Both the position numbers and the translations under genes were made by a program. DNA of 64,000 nt from Geosiphon pyriformis (lineage: Eukaryota > Glomeromycota > Glomeromycetes > Archaeosporales > Geosiphonaceae). How positions within the stretch are numbered: the stretch's first letter is position 1; every line of letters begins with the position of its first letter. Below, in pieces: positions 10,130 to 21,100 of this stretch. Below the pieces are notes generated by a model. The model ran no database searches. It worked only from the letters and a program-made list of their open reading frames with translations, and was not told where the DNA came from. The DNA is taken from contig JAAOMT010000303.1 in the NCBI GenBank assembly GCA_016748015.1, positions 624,257-688,256 on the forward strand, written 5' to 3'.

Positions 10130-11670
10130 GGCTGATAAACAGTGGTTTTAACTAAGAGATTCTTTCCAAAGAAATTGATGTTGGCATAATTGGGTCTTTG
10201 ATTGGGGATATTGTTGTTAATAGTTCTGTTGTTTTGATTGTCATTGTTTCTGGAAGCTGGAAGAGGCAGGAGAGAATTGTTGCAATCTCTGAAGAAATAT
10301 TCAGTTAATTTACAGTGATAACATATAAGTAGGCCACAATTTTGTTGTTTTTGATAAGGAGGCTGCTAGAGCTGATTAAAACAGAGTTCAAATCTGGGTC
10401 TTTGAGTTTGTTGATTCTTTCTAACTGCTTGAGCCAAAGGTTTCAATAGCCAGATAAAATTTGCTGTGAGCTTATCTATTAATTGTTCATTTTGATCTGA
10501 AGTTTGAGCAGCAAAAGAGATAGCAGCCATTTGTAGAACAGGAGTCTTAATAAAAGCAGAAGTGAAAACTGGAAGAGTAGATTCCAGATGCATCCTTTGG
10601 TTATCTTTTATTCTCTGGGCAAGTTCAATAGTTATATCCATTGTGAAATTATCTTTCAAGGCCAGAAAAAGCCAAAGAACATATAATAAATCAGTTCTCA
10701 GTCTTTTTGTGAAGGAATGTATTTTCTATTCTTCTGTTCAATTTCTTCCAAAGTCTATCTGTTTAATAAGTTTTCTTATTGCTTTGACATATTCTGTTAC
10801 AACTTTACCAGAGTCTTGAGTTCTTTTTTCTAATTCCATATGCCATTTTGAGATTAAGATGGAAGTTCTAAATTTTATTTCAAACTAGGTAGTAAAAGAG
10901 GTGTTGTTTTCTCTGGTATTTGCTAATGCTCATCTAATGATTTTTTGTTGAGCATTGATATTGGTTTCTTGTGAAAACCAAGTAGTAGGAGAGCCTTAAA
11001 GGTAGCCACCAATGATTTGAAACTTATATTTATTATTATATTGGTTGGCTGTGGCAGTTCTTTCAAAGTTATTTAATCATTCAATTAGATCTTGTGCATT
11101 ATTTCTAAACAAAGATAATGGAGTGTTGTTTCTTCTTTCCAAAGCAGTTTATATGTTTTAGAGGGCAATCAAAATGTTCTGTTGCATAAGATCATTAGCC
11201 ATTGGTTCAGAAGTAACTGTTTAAGTAGAGTGATCTGATTTATTTGAAAAGAGATCAAAAACAGAAGCAGTTTAATAGCTTTCTTCTTCTGTTTTAAAAG
11301 AAGTTTCAGTTGATTAATGGGCAGCAATCCAAGTATGAATTTGATGATTCAGATATTCGAAATTAGGAGACTGTTGTTCAAAGATTGTGGAATATAAAAG
11401 CTGATTGATGCTGTTGTTTCTTTCTTCAAAGTTGTCTTCAAAATAAGCTTGATCAAAGTAATAAGTTATATAGGCTGTGTAGATTTTAGCTAAATGCTTG
11501 TTCAGAAACCAGTCCCAAAAGTCTTGGAATTATCTGCTGGATTGTTTTTCAATGGGGAAGCAAATCAAGCAGGAGGACAAAGAATTGAGTTCAATAAAGT
11601 CTAGATTGTTTTTGTTATGTGCTTCAAAGTGTTTTTCTGATTGTTGTAACAGATATGAATAATCACCTAT
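10117..11670 (-). pseudogene. gag of A2 (start codon now ATA)
   Basis: The span of 1,554 nt equals gag of A1 and A4. The codon aligned with the start is ATA (11,668-11,670). Open stretches include 10,366-10,659, covering the region before the zinc knuckle, rich in Gln/Arg/Pro; the knuckle is near 10,290-10,330. It ends at TAG 10,117-10,119, just after the TTTAAAC heptamer. Confidence 0.85.
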
Positions 11671-11698
11671 ACAATAGAAAACAAAGTGGATTTTGACA

Positions 11699-11716
11699 AC
11701 CTTACAGGAAGCACCA
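11699..11716 (-). other. Primer-binding site of A2
   Basis: The minus strand reads TGGTGCTTCCTGTAAGGT, six bases from the LTR end. This is the best-preserved family-A version. Confidence 0.85.
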
Positions 11717-11722
11717 CTTTTA

Positions 11723-12417
11723 TGTTATGGGTTGAAATAACAAGCTAACAAATAGCAAGGGAAAACAGGATTGTAGAGTGATAGAAATAATCAAAGAAAT
11801 TTCAACTTTAAAGAGCAAATTGAATGAGTAAGGATTCAATATACAAGATTAGTCTCATAAAATATCTCAGTCACTGTACTTTTAAAAAGATAACTGGAGA
11901 ATCTGAAAATAGAGAGATAGTCTGTACTGTCAACAAATGATCACACACTGGTATAATTTTATGCCTTATGTTGGTGCTCTTAGAATTCAATATCAGATAT
12001 TAGATGTGCTCTTCAGTTATGTTTTATTCAATAATCTTCAAATACTACAATTACACATTTCAGAAAAAAGGATAGGTAAATGCCAACAAGTAATCTTTTA
12101 TTTTTAAGATGTTCAGATACTTGAAAGTAGAAAAAGAGAATTTTAGTAATAAGAGAAAGATTAAGATAAAGTTGTTATTTTATTTCTTTTATTTTTTTTG
12201 ATTTTTACATACTTTTTTATAGCTAAGAGATTCATTGCTTAAATAGCTATCAAAAGTGGTCAATGATTAGGTTAATGACTAAGTCAATAATCAGGTCAAT
12301 GATCAGATCAACAGTCAAGTCATTGATCACTTTCTAAAAATAAAGTGGCTAATTTATATGACATCAATGGCTAATACATGTGATAATTAATAAGAAGTAT
12401 AAGTTTCAACCATAACA
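11723..12417 (-). repeat. LTR shared by A2 (5' LTR) and the left deletion derivative (695 bp)
   Basis: Minus-strand ends are TGTTATGG...CATAACA. On its left it meets the A2 primer-binding site; on its right it meets integrase sequence of the derivative. It holds six 12-bp units. Confidence 0.92.
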
Positions 12418-13406
12418 ATACCAAGTTTTCTTTGCAAAATGTTTTTATAATTCTCTATTGTAATTTTTTCAAAGAGTATTGTTTCAATGTTAGTTTTTAT
12501 TGATAGTGTTGCCATATATTCATAGAGTAGATAAAAAGATTTATAACTTGTTATGTTATGATTTATAGTTCTATAAACAAACAAAGCTGAAGACAATACT
12601 TTGTCCCATAAGTTTGTTTCTTTATTGGTTTTGGCTAAGATTTTACATAATGTTTTATTGAAATATTCTACTAGGCTATTTGTTTAAAAATAATAAGGGA
12701 AAGAAAGTTTATGACATATTTCCATTTTTCTGCAAAGTTCTTCAACCAGTATACTGAAAAAAGCTCTTTCTCTATCAGATAAAAGTTCTTTAGAACAGTC
12801 ATAATGGCAGATGATATCTTTATAAATGAAATTGGCTATTAAGACTGCTGTTTGGTCTTGCTTCTACCCACTTTGTAAAATAGTTAATAGCTGTAATAAT
12901 GTATCTATTACTATTAAGAGTTATTGTTAAAGATTCAATAACATTTATGCCAATTTTGTCAAATGGTTGACCAACAGAAATTGAATAGATATTTTCTTTG
13001 CAATTAGGTTTTTTTCTTCTTTAGCAGATGTCACAGGTTTTAATATACTTAGCAATATTTTTTTCAATATAGATCAATAATAGTGAGCTAAGGTTTTCTG
13101 TAATGTTTTTGTTTTTTCAAAGTGTTTGGCTAATGGATTAGTACATTACAATTTTTTTTTCAAATCTGATGACTCTTTGAAAGCAGTCAGAATTTTTCCT
13201 GTTTCTTTTATATAACTGGTTTTGGCAAATCAAATAGAAATTTGATTGTTTGCATAAATGTTTTCTTTGCTGTCAAGTGTATTCTGATGGGTATTGTTCT
13301 TTACCTAAAAATTCTATTAAAGCAGAGTAGTTGTTCAAGTCCAATATCATATTTGTTTTATAAAAGAGTTACTAAGAATTAAGTTGGTTTGGTTAAGAAA
13401 TTGTAC
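12387..13406 (-). pseudogene. Integrase fragment of the left derivative, fused to LTR-coded tail
   Basis: The fragment covers the region from just before the zinc-binding domain to the integrase C-terminal part. The final open stretch (12,387-12,596) reads FVYRTINHNITSYKSFYLLY then, after the deletion junction, IVMVETYTSY. The last ten residues come from the LTR and are the usual end of the post-integrase ORF, so the deletion made an integrase/LTR fusion in frame. It has no catalytic competence I can see. Confidence 0.78.
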
Positions 13407-14174
13407 TGTTATGGATTGGAGTAACAAGCTAACGGATAGCAAGAGAGAACAGGATTGTAGGATGATAAAATGAATCAAAGAGAATTCAACTTCAAAGAGC
13501 AAATTGAATAAGTATGGATTCAATATGCGAGATCAGTCTCATAAAATATCTCAGTTATTATACTTTTTAAAGATAACTGAAGAATTTGAAGGTAGAAGAA
13601 TAGTCTGTACTTTCAACAAATGATCACACACTGGTATAATTCTATGTCTTACATTGACGCTCTTAAAATTCAATATTAGATATCAGATGTGCTTTTCAGT
13701 TACATTTTATTCAATAATCTTCAAATACTACAATTACATGTTTCAGGAAAAAGGTAGATAAATGCCAACAAGTAATTTTTTATCTTTAAGATGTTTAGAT
13801 ACTTAAAGATAGGGAAAAGAAATTTTAGTAATAAGAGAAGGATTGAAATAAAATTGTTATTTTATTTCTTTTGATTCTTATATGCTTTTCTACAGCTAAG
13901 AGATTCATTGCTTATATAGCTGTCAAAAGTAGTCAATAATTAGGTTAATGACTAGATCAATAATCAGATCAATAATCAGGTCAATAATCAGGTCATTAAT
14001 CAGGTCAATGATTAGGTCAATAATCAGGTCAATGATCAGATCATTAATCAGGTCAATGATCAGATCATTAATCAGGTTAATGATCACTTTCTAAAAATAG
14101 AGTGGCTAATTTATATAACATTAGTGGCTAATATATGTGATAATTAATAAGAAGTATAAGTTTTAATCATAACA
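13407..14174 (-). repeat. LTR shared by A3 (3' LTR) and the left derivative (768 bp)
   Basis: Minus-strand ends are TGTTATGATT...CCATAACA. It carries thirteen 12-bp repeats (13,931-14,086). The right border abuts the A3 purine tract GGAGAGAATAA; the left border abuts GTAC and integrase sequence. Confidence 0.92.
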
Positions 14175-14799
14175 TTATTCTCTCCAAAGAGATTGAGCTC
14201 TGACAAAATCAAGCTATTTATGATGTAATCTATTTGAAAAGTTTTATCTAACTCAAAGTTAACTAGTTTGTTGAAGTCTTTTGTAAATAAGGTATATAAT
14301 ACTTAAGGTGAAATGAGTTTTGTATCCAAAAGACCAAATCTTTGTATTAGAGTTTTGGTTCTTTTAGCAATAATTAAAATTCTTGAGACATCTAATCATA
14401 TAATACCCAAAATTTCTGCCTGTATCTCTAAAGTTGTTTTTTTTAGAGTTTCATATTTTCTATAATTTCACCAAGACAACCATAGAGTTCTAATTGTCTT
14501 CCATATGACAAGTTTTTGTCTATAGGTAAGATTTTTTGGATTGTTTTTCCAATTGTGCTAGAAAGTAAAAGTATAGCTGCTATTATACTTTCTAACAGAA
14601 ATTTATTCATTTTGCTACCAATTTTTTCTCTTCTGGTAATAGTTTTCTTTGGTCTAATAACAGTATGTGTTCTACTGTTATCAATTATGGTGGTTTGTTT
14701 TCTAATAGTCAAAATAGCATTTGGATAGTTTTTGATTCAATACTCATGGAGAGTATAAAAGACATTTTGAATGTTTTGATCCAAAAAATAATTGTTCAT
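14144..14799 (-). pseudogene. Post-integrase ORF of A3
   Basis: The span runs from an ATG at 14,797-14,799 to the stop in the LTR at 14,144. The 656-nt length is one base short of a whole number of codons, and the frameshift lies near 14,440. The open part (14,443-14,712) shows KPKKTITRREKIGSK, LLESIIAAILL and TIGKTIQKILPIDKNLSYG, closely matching A2. Function unknown. Confidence 0.7.
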
Positions 14800-14879
14800 G
14801 TTGATTAAAGATACCTCTGTTTTGGGAATGATGCATTTATTTATACTTGATTTTTGCTGATTATTTGAGTCAGTATTCT

Positions 14880-16200
14880 CACAACAAGCAACCAATTAGG
14901 TCATTTATAATATTTTTTGAGTCATATACTATGAACAGAACAATCATTGAAGATTGTTCTAGATTGATCTTAAAGAATATAATAACCATTGTTCAAAACT
15001 TTGTTGACTATAAAGAGTTCTTTCTATTGGCTAGAGAATTTATCACTATAAACATTGTTTCTGTCTAAACAGTATTCTAATATTAAGTCACCAACACTTA
15101 AAAAAAGTGTTTTATAGGTTTTCTTTTTTTTTAAGCTTTTCTTGGAACTGTTTTATCTTTTCAAAAGCAATTATTTGTGCTTCTACCAAAGAGTCAAAAA
15201 TGGTACCAAGTTTTCTTTGCAAAATATCTTTGTAATTTCCTATTGTAATTTCTTCAAAGGGTATTGTTTTAATGTCAGTTTCTATTGGTAGTGTTGCCAT
15301 ACATTCATAGAACAGATAAAAAAGTTCATAACTTGTTATGTTATAATTCACAGTTCTATAAGCAAACAAAGCTGAAGACAGTACTTTGTTCCATAAGTTT
15401 GTTTCTTCACTGGTTTTGGCTAGGGTTTCACATAGTGTTCTATTAAAATGTTCCACTAGATCATTTGTTTAAGAGTAATAAGAGAAGAAAAATTTATGAC
15501 ATATTTCCATTTTTCTACAAAGTTCTTCAACCGGTATACTAAGAAAAGCTCTTCTTTTATCAAATAAAAGTTCTTTGGGGCAGCCATGATGGCAAATGAT
15601 ATCTTCATAAATGAAATTGGCTATTGAGACTGCTATTCAGTCAGGAGTGGCTTTTGCTTCTATTCACTTTATAAGATAATCAGTAGCTGTGATAATATAT
15701 CTGTTGCCATTAGAAGTTATTGTTAAAAGTCCAATAACATCTATACCAATTCTGTCAAATGGTTGACCAACAAAGATTGGATGAATATTTTTTTGTGATT
15801 GGGTTTGTTTCTTCTTTGGCAGATGTTACAGGTTTTGATTTATTCAGTAATGTCTTTTCTTATGGTAGACCAATAATAGCAAGCTAAAGTTTTTTGAATT
15901 GTCTTTGTTTTTCCAAAGTGTCTAGCTAATGGGTCAGTGTACATGTTGTATATTACAATTTCTTTTTTTTCAAATCTGATAACTCTCTGGAAGTGGTTAG
16001 GATCTTTTCTATTTCTTTTATATAATTGGTTCTGGTAGATCAAATAGAAATTTGATTGTTTGCATAAATGTTCTCTTTGCTGTCAAGTATATTCTGGTGG
16101 GTATTGTTCTTTACCCAAAAATTTCATTAAGGCAGAGTAGTTGTCCAAGTTCATTATTGTTTTTGTTTGTAAAGGAGTTACTAATAATTAAGTTGGTTTG
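14880..16200 (-). pseudogene. pol of A3: integrase
   Basis: The zinc-binding domain lies at 15,840-16,043 (ARHFGKTKTIQKTLACYYW). The core follows, with an intact IGIDVIG first Asp motif near 15,740. The stretch 15,112-15,456 covers the end of the core (HFNRTLCETLAKTSEETNLW) and KITIGNYKDILQRKLGT-type sequence. The C-terminal GPY/F-like part lies below 15,100 in a broken frame. Target joining is the expected function. Confidence 0.87.
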
Positions 16201-16229
16201 GTTTGAGAGATTGTACTATTACTGAATGG

Positions 16230-17500
16230 TAAGTTTAGAGAGAACATTGGCATTTTGATGATTTGCTTTTTTGTGGTGTTGAATATCATAGTCGAATTCA
16301 TTCAAGTGGAGTATTCAGCGAGTTATTTGTTTGTGTTCCAGCTTCTTTTTATTGCATAGCCAAACCAAGGCTTGATGATCTGTTACCACTATGAATTTTG
16401 TACCAAGAAGATATTGATTCCAGTAACTAGTAGCTCAAACTATTACTAAGCATTCCTGTTCAATAACTGAATAGTTCTTTTCTGCTGGTATGAGAGATTT
16501 ACTGGCATATGCTATAGCATGTTCTCTGCCATTTTCATCTTTCTGTGAAAAGACAATACCAAGTTCATAGCCAGATGCATCAGTGTGAAGAATAAAAGAT
16601 TGGTCCAGATCAGATTGTTTGAGAATTGGTTCAGTAACAAGTTTTTTTTTTAGAATTTCAAAAGCTTTTTGTTGATGAGTGCCCCAGTAATAATTGACAT
16701 TTTTTCTGAGTAGCTGATTGAGAGGAAAGACTATTTTAAAGAAATCCTTAATAAATTTGTGATAATAAGAAGCCAAACCAAAGAAAGAGCATAGTTCAAG
16801 AACATTTATTAGTTGTTTAATGTTCTAGACTTTTTCAACTTTAGCTGAGTTAGAGAAGATTCCATTTTTTGTAATAAGATAACCAAGAAACTGGGTGAAT
16901 TGGCATCCAAAGAAAGATTTGATTGGGTTGATCTTAAGGCCAACATTTCTGAGCAGGTCAAAAACCTTCTGCAAATGTTCAAGATATTTATTCCAGGTTT
17001 TTAAGTAGACCATTATGTCATCTAAGTAGACCAGAACAAAGTTTTTTTTTACTGATTCAAATACTTTGTCCATTAAGCATTGAAAGGCGAGAGGAGTATT
17101 GATAAGACCAAAAAGCATGACTGTAAATTTATAGATATCATACTTGATAATGAAAGCAGTTTTTTTTCTGCTTTTTGGATCTATCTCTATTTGTTAGAAT
17201 CCAGCAGTTAAGTCAATGATTAAAAAAAAAGCAGCACCATTGAATTTATCTAGCATTGCATCAATTTTGGAGAGTGGATACATGTCTCTTATAGTAATAG
17301 TATTTAGTTGGTGGTAGTCAACACAGAAGCTTAGGGTTCCATCTTTCTTGGATATTACTATAACTGAAAAAGCCCATTTACTCTTGGTTTCTTGTATAAA
17401 TCCAAGATCTTTTATTTGGTTTATCTTTTTTTTGATAAACTCATTATTATGTCAATTGGATTGATAAGGCTTCAAATGAATGGGATGAGTTTTATTTGTG
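16230..17500 (-). pseudogene. pol of A3: reverse transcriptase and RNase H
   Basis: RT is read in pieces from 17,500 to 16,800. The stretch 16,825-17,118 has FGLINTPLAFQCLMDKVF and VLVYLDDIMVYLKTW with the catalytic YLDD intact. The stretch 16,435-16,776 covers the RT thumb/connection (ASYYHKFIKDF) and RNase H with HTDASGYELG intact. The end of RNase H and a spacer run to 16,230. Broken by TAG and TAA stops at Trp/Gln-type codons. Confidence 0.9.
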
Positions 17501-17549
17501 GTAATGGTGTGTTGTATCATATGAGTTCATCTAGGGGTATTATTTTCTT

Positions 17550-18901
17550 TTGAGATAACTGGGCTATTCTTAGCCAACAGATTTTCAATGTTCATTTTTC
17601 TTTTTTTAGGGAAAAGTTCTTTTTGTTCTATAACTAAAGATTGGATTTCAGGTGGTTCACTCTCAAAGAACATTTGTACTTCTTTTAGTTCTTCTCTGGG
17701 TATCAAACTAATTGGCTTTCAATCTTTGTAATAGATTAGGCAGGACTTGCATTTATTACTAGGAGAATACAAAGGTTTATTGCACCAGTACTTGGCACAA
17801 AGACCATGCCACCAATAATTGTATTTTGCTTTCTTGCCAGGTTTTCTATCAAAAGTTCTTCTGAGGATATTATAGTAGGGCCAGTAGATCAGCTTGTTAT
17901 TTATCATAATTCCTTCTTTGTCAGCTTTAATATTTTTTAGTGGCTTGTCATTTCTGATAAAGATAATATAAGCAAGTTCAATAGTTTCTTTTGGTTCTTC
18001 TTGATCTTCTTCTTCATCACTCTCATTATCATCTGATTCATCTGATTGTTTTTCTTCTTGGTTTTGCTTGAGTACTAGAGGAGTTGTCCAATGGCAATAT
18101 TTAACCACAATGAATTTTTCATCACATCTGATGGTTAGCTTACAAAGTTCATAATCAAGTAGCACTTTAGCTTTTTTAAGCCACTTATTGCCAACAATTA
18201 TGGTGTACTCTTTTGCTTTAGATACTTCCATATTAGTTTCAATGCTAATGTTATTGATTCGAACAAGAACAGCTTTGGCTATGTCCAGATCTTTCTTCTT
18301 GTCATCATGTATATTGCTCATTGGTCTGGTGAATAGTTTATCAATTTTTCTGCCAATTGCTTCTAAGAAGTGTTTGACAATGACACTAACAGATAATCTA
18401 CTGTTTAAGATCAGATCAATGAAATAACCAGCCACTTGGGCTTTACAAATAAGAGGAGTAACATTGCTGTTATCAGCAAATCCAACTTGGCATGGATGTT
18501 TGTTGGTCTTTAATGTCTTTTTTTTGGAATTAATGATTTGTGAATATTTTTTTAAAACTGTGGATGGGTTATTAATTGGCCAAAAGTGATATGTGCTGGG
18601 GTTTCTATAAGATTTTTCACAACAGAATAGGGTCCAAATTTTTGTACAATTTCTGGGGGTTCCAACTTTAGAGAATTCTTAAAAACTTTAGCCTTTGATG
18701 GTTTATTGTTATCAGCAGTGGAAGTTAAGGCTTTGTTGGAATCTAAAATGAAATCAATCTTGGCTTTCTTCTTCTTTCTTGTTAAGTCAGAGGGGTTGAT
18801 TGCCAGTTCATTTATATTATGATTATCATTAGTTAGGTTAAAGACATAAAAAAAATTTTCTTCTGGTTGGCTTGTACTCTCATCTTTTGGAGGTGTGCCT
18901 A
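17550..18901 (-). pseudogene. pol of A3: protease, acidic linker and cysteine cluster
   Basis: The 238-codon stretch 17,719-18,435 is the longest view of this region. It has the protease (YFIDLILNSRLSVSVIVKHF; Asp-Ser-Gly is Asn-Ser-Arg), then an acidic run (about 18,000-18,060), then a basic stretch, then GLCAKYWCNKPLYSPSNKC followed by KSC. Five cysteines in about 24 residues suggest a zinc-binding knuckle between protease and RT. This module is not part of the textbook gypsy pol order. Confidence 0.8.
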
Positions 18902-20399
18902 TTAGTTTAATGGCTGATAAACAGTAGCTTTAACTAGGAGATTCTCTTCAAAGAAATTGATGTTGGCATGATTGGGTCTTTGATTGGAAACATTGTTATT
19001 GATGATTTTGTTGTTTTGATTATTATTGTTTTTAGGAGCTGGAGATGGCAAAAGAGAATTGTTGTAATTTCTTGAAAAATTTCCAGTTAATTTACAGTAG
19101 CACACAGGTGGGCCACAATTTTGCTGTCTTTAGTAATAGGACTGTTAAGGCTGATTGAAACATGGTTTAAATCTAGGGTTTTGTAATTGCTAGTTGTCTC
19201 TAACTGCTTGGGCTAATGGTTTTAATAGCCAAGCAAGATTTGCTGTAAGTTTATCTATCAACTGTTTATTGAGATCTTGAGTTTAAGCAACAAAAGAGAT
19301 AGCAGCCATTTGTGGAGCAAGAGCAAGAGCAAAAATTAGAAGAATAGATCTCAGGTGCACTCTTTGGTTATTTTCTATTTTCTGGGCAAGTTCAATAGCC
19401 ATATTTATTATGGAATTATCTTTTAAGACCAAAAGGGGCTAAAGAGCATATAACAGATCTGTTCTCAATCTTTTTATAAAAAAATAAATTTTTTGCTCTT
19501 CTGTTCAGTTTTTTTCAGAGTCTATTTTTTTAATTAACTTTTTGATGGCTTTGGCATATTTAGTTACCACTTTACTGGGACTTTGGGTTCTTCTTTTTAG
19601 TTCCATGTGCTATTTAGAAATTAAAATGGAAGTTCTGAATTTATTTTCAAAATGAGTAGTAAAAAAGATATTTTTTTTTCCAGCATTTGTTAATGTTCAT
19701 CTAATGATCCTTTGGTGAGCACCAGCATTGGTTTTTTGTAAGAACCAAGTAGCAGGAAAGCCTTGAAAGTAACCACCAATGATTTGGAATTTGTATTCAG
19801 CATCATATTGGTTGGCAGTAGCTGTTCTCTCAAAATCATCCAATCATTCAATTGGATCTTGTATATTGCTTCTAAATAAGAATAGTGGAATGTTGTTTTT
19901 TCATCTTAAAGCAGTTTGTATATCTTGGAGGGCAGCTAAGATATTTGCTTGCATGAGGTCAACAGTCATTGGTTTAGAAGTAATTGTTTGTGTAGATAAG
20001 TTTGGTTCACTCGATAAAAGATCAAAAACAGAAGCAGTTTGATAGCTTTTTTTTTCTGTTTCAAAAAGAGTCTTAACTAATTGATGGGCAGCAATCCAAA
20101 TAATTCAAATATTCGAAATCAGAAGACTGTTGTTCAAAGATTGTTGAATATAAAAGTTGATTGATGCTATTGTTTCTTTCTTCAAAGTAATAAGTTGTAT
20201 AAGCTGTATAGATTTTAGCTAAATGCTTATTCAGGAACTAGTTCCAAAAGTCTTGGAATTGTCTACTGGATTGTTCTTCAATGAGAAAGCAAATCAAGCA
20301 GAAAGGCAAAAAATTAAGTTTAATAAAGTCTAGATCATTTTTGTTGTGTGCTTCAAAGTGTTTTTCTGATTGTTGTGCCAGATATAAATAATTATTCAT
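18902..20399 (-). pseudogene. gag of A3 (with small deletions)
   Basis: It starts at ATG 20,397-20,399 (MNNYLYLAQQS) and ends at TAA 18,902-18,904. Its 1,498 nt is shorter than the 1,554 nt of other copies; deletions are visible near 20,100 and 20,188. The knuckle stretch 18,902-19,105 has CYCKLTGNFSRN with its last Cys changed to Tyr, then LVKATVYQPLN before the stop. The frameshift heptamer here is changed to CATTAAAC. Confidence 0.83.
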
Positions 20400-20427
20400 A
20401 CAATAGGAAACAAAGTGAATTTTGACA

Positions 20428-20445
20428 ATCTCACAGAGAGCACCA
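20428..20445 (-). other. Primer-binding site of A3
   Basis: The minus strand reads TGGTGCTCTCTGTGAGAT, six bases from the LTR end, with scattered substitutions relative to A2. Confidence 0.75.
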
Positions 20446-20451
20446 CTTTTA

Positions 20452-21098
20452 TGTTATGGATTGGAGTAACAAACTAATAGATAGCAAGAGAAAACAGGAT
20501 TGTAGAGTGATGAAAAAAATCAAAGAGAATTCAACTTCAAAGAGTAAATTGAATAAATATAAATTCAATATGCAAGATTAGTTTCATAAAATATCTTAGT
20601 CACTATACTTTTCAAAAGATAATCAGAGAATCTGAAGATAAAAAAATAATCATACACTAGTATAATTCTATGTCTCACATCAGTGCTCTTAGAATTCAAT
20701 ATCAGGTATTAGATGTACTTTTTAGTCACATTTTATTCAATAATCTTCAAATGCTACAATTACATGTTTCAGGAAAAAGATAGAAAATAATCAACAAGTG
20801 ATCTTTTATTTCAAAATATTTGGATACTTGAAGATAAGAAAAGGGAATTTAGTAATAAGAGAAGAATTGAGATGAAAGTTGTTATTTTATTTTTTTTCTT
20901 TCTTTGATTTTTACATGTTTTTCTATAGCTAAGAGATTCATTACTTATATAGCTATTAAAAGTGATTAATGATTAGGTTAACAATTAGGTCAATTATCAG
21001 GAAAATAATCACTATCTAAAAATAGAGTGGCTAATTATATAACATCAGTGGCTAATAAATGTTATAATTAATAAGAAGTATAGGTTTCAACTATAACA
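20452..21098 (-). repeat. 5' LTR of A3 (647 bp)
   Basis: Minus-strand ends are TGTTATAGTTGAAAC...CCATAACA. It holds about four 12-bp units near 20,964-21,011 and lacks a short stretch present in other LTRs (around 20,640). Confidence 0.92.
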
Positions 21099-21100
21099 GT

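Larger units (their letters stand above)
4896..12417 (-). mobile_element. Ty3/gypsy family A, copy A2 (full length)
   Basis: From right to left: 5' LTR (11,723-12,417), primer-binding site, gag, protease, linker, RT, RNase H, integrase, a post-integrase ORF and a truncated 3' LTR (4,896-5,400). The 5' LTR is also the left LTR of the deleted derivative to its right, so the two are joined in tandem. A purine tract GGAGAGGATAA (plus-strand 5,401-5,411) abuts the 3' LTR and is the polypurine tract. RT still has YLDD, but the frames are broken and the gag ATG is ATA. Confidence 0.92.
11723..14174 (-). mobile_element. Internally deleted family-A derivative (LTR - integrase fragment - LTR)
   Basis: Two LTRs (13,407-14,174 and 11,723-12,417) enclose only 989 bp, all integrase. 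On the 5' side the LTR end is joined directly to GTACAATTTCTTAACC, in the RNase H/integrase spacer: primer site, gag, protease, RT and RNase H are gone. On the 3' side integrase is cut at GGTA and joined to the LTR, so the post-integrase ORF is also gone. The 5' breakpoint recurs at 31,888/31,889. It lacks a primer-binding site, so it is unlikely to be mobile as it stands. Confidence 0.85.
13407..21098 (-). mobile_element. Ty3/gypsy family A, copy A3 (full length, best-preserved motifs)
   Basis: It runs LTR (20,452-21,098), primer-binding site, gag, protease, linker, RT, RNase H, integrase, post-integrase ORF, LTR (13,407-14,174). The outer flanks are GTAC on the left and GTAT on the right, a near match to a 4-bp target duplication. 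YLDD in RT, HTDASGY in RNase H and IGIDVIG in integrase are intact, but stops and small deletions in gag disable it. The right flank falls into the leader of a plus-strand family-A fragment two bases before its gag ATG. Confidence 0.92.
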
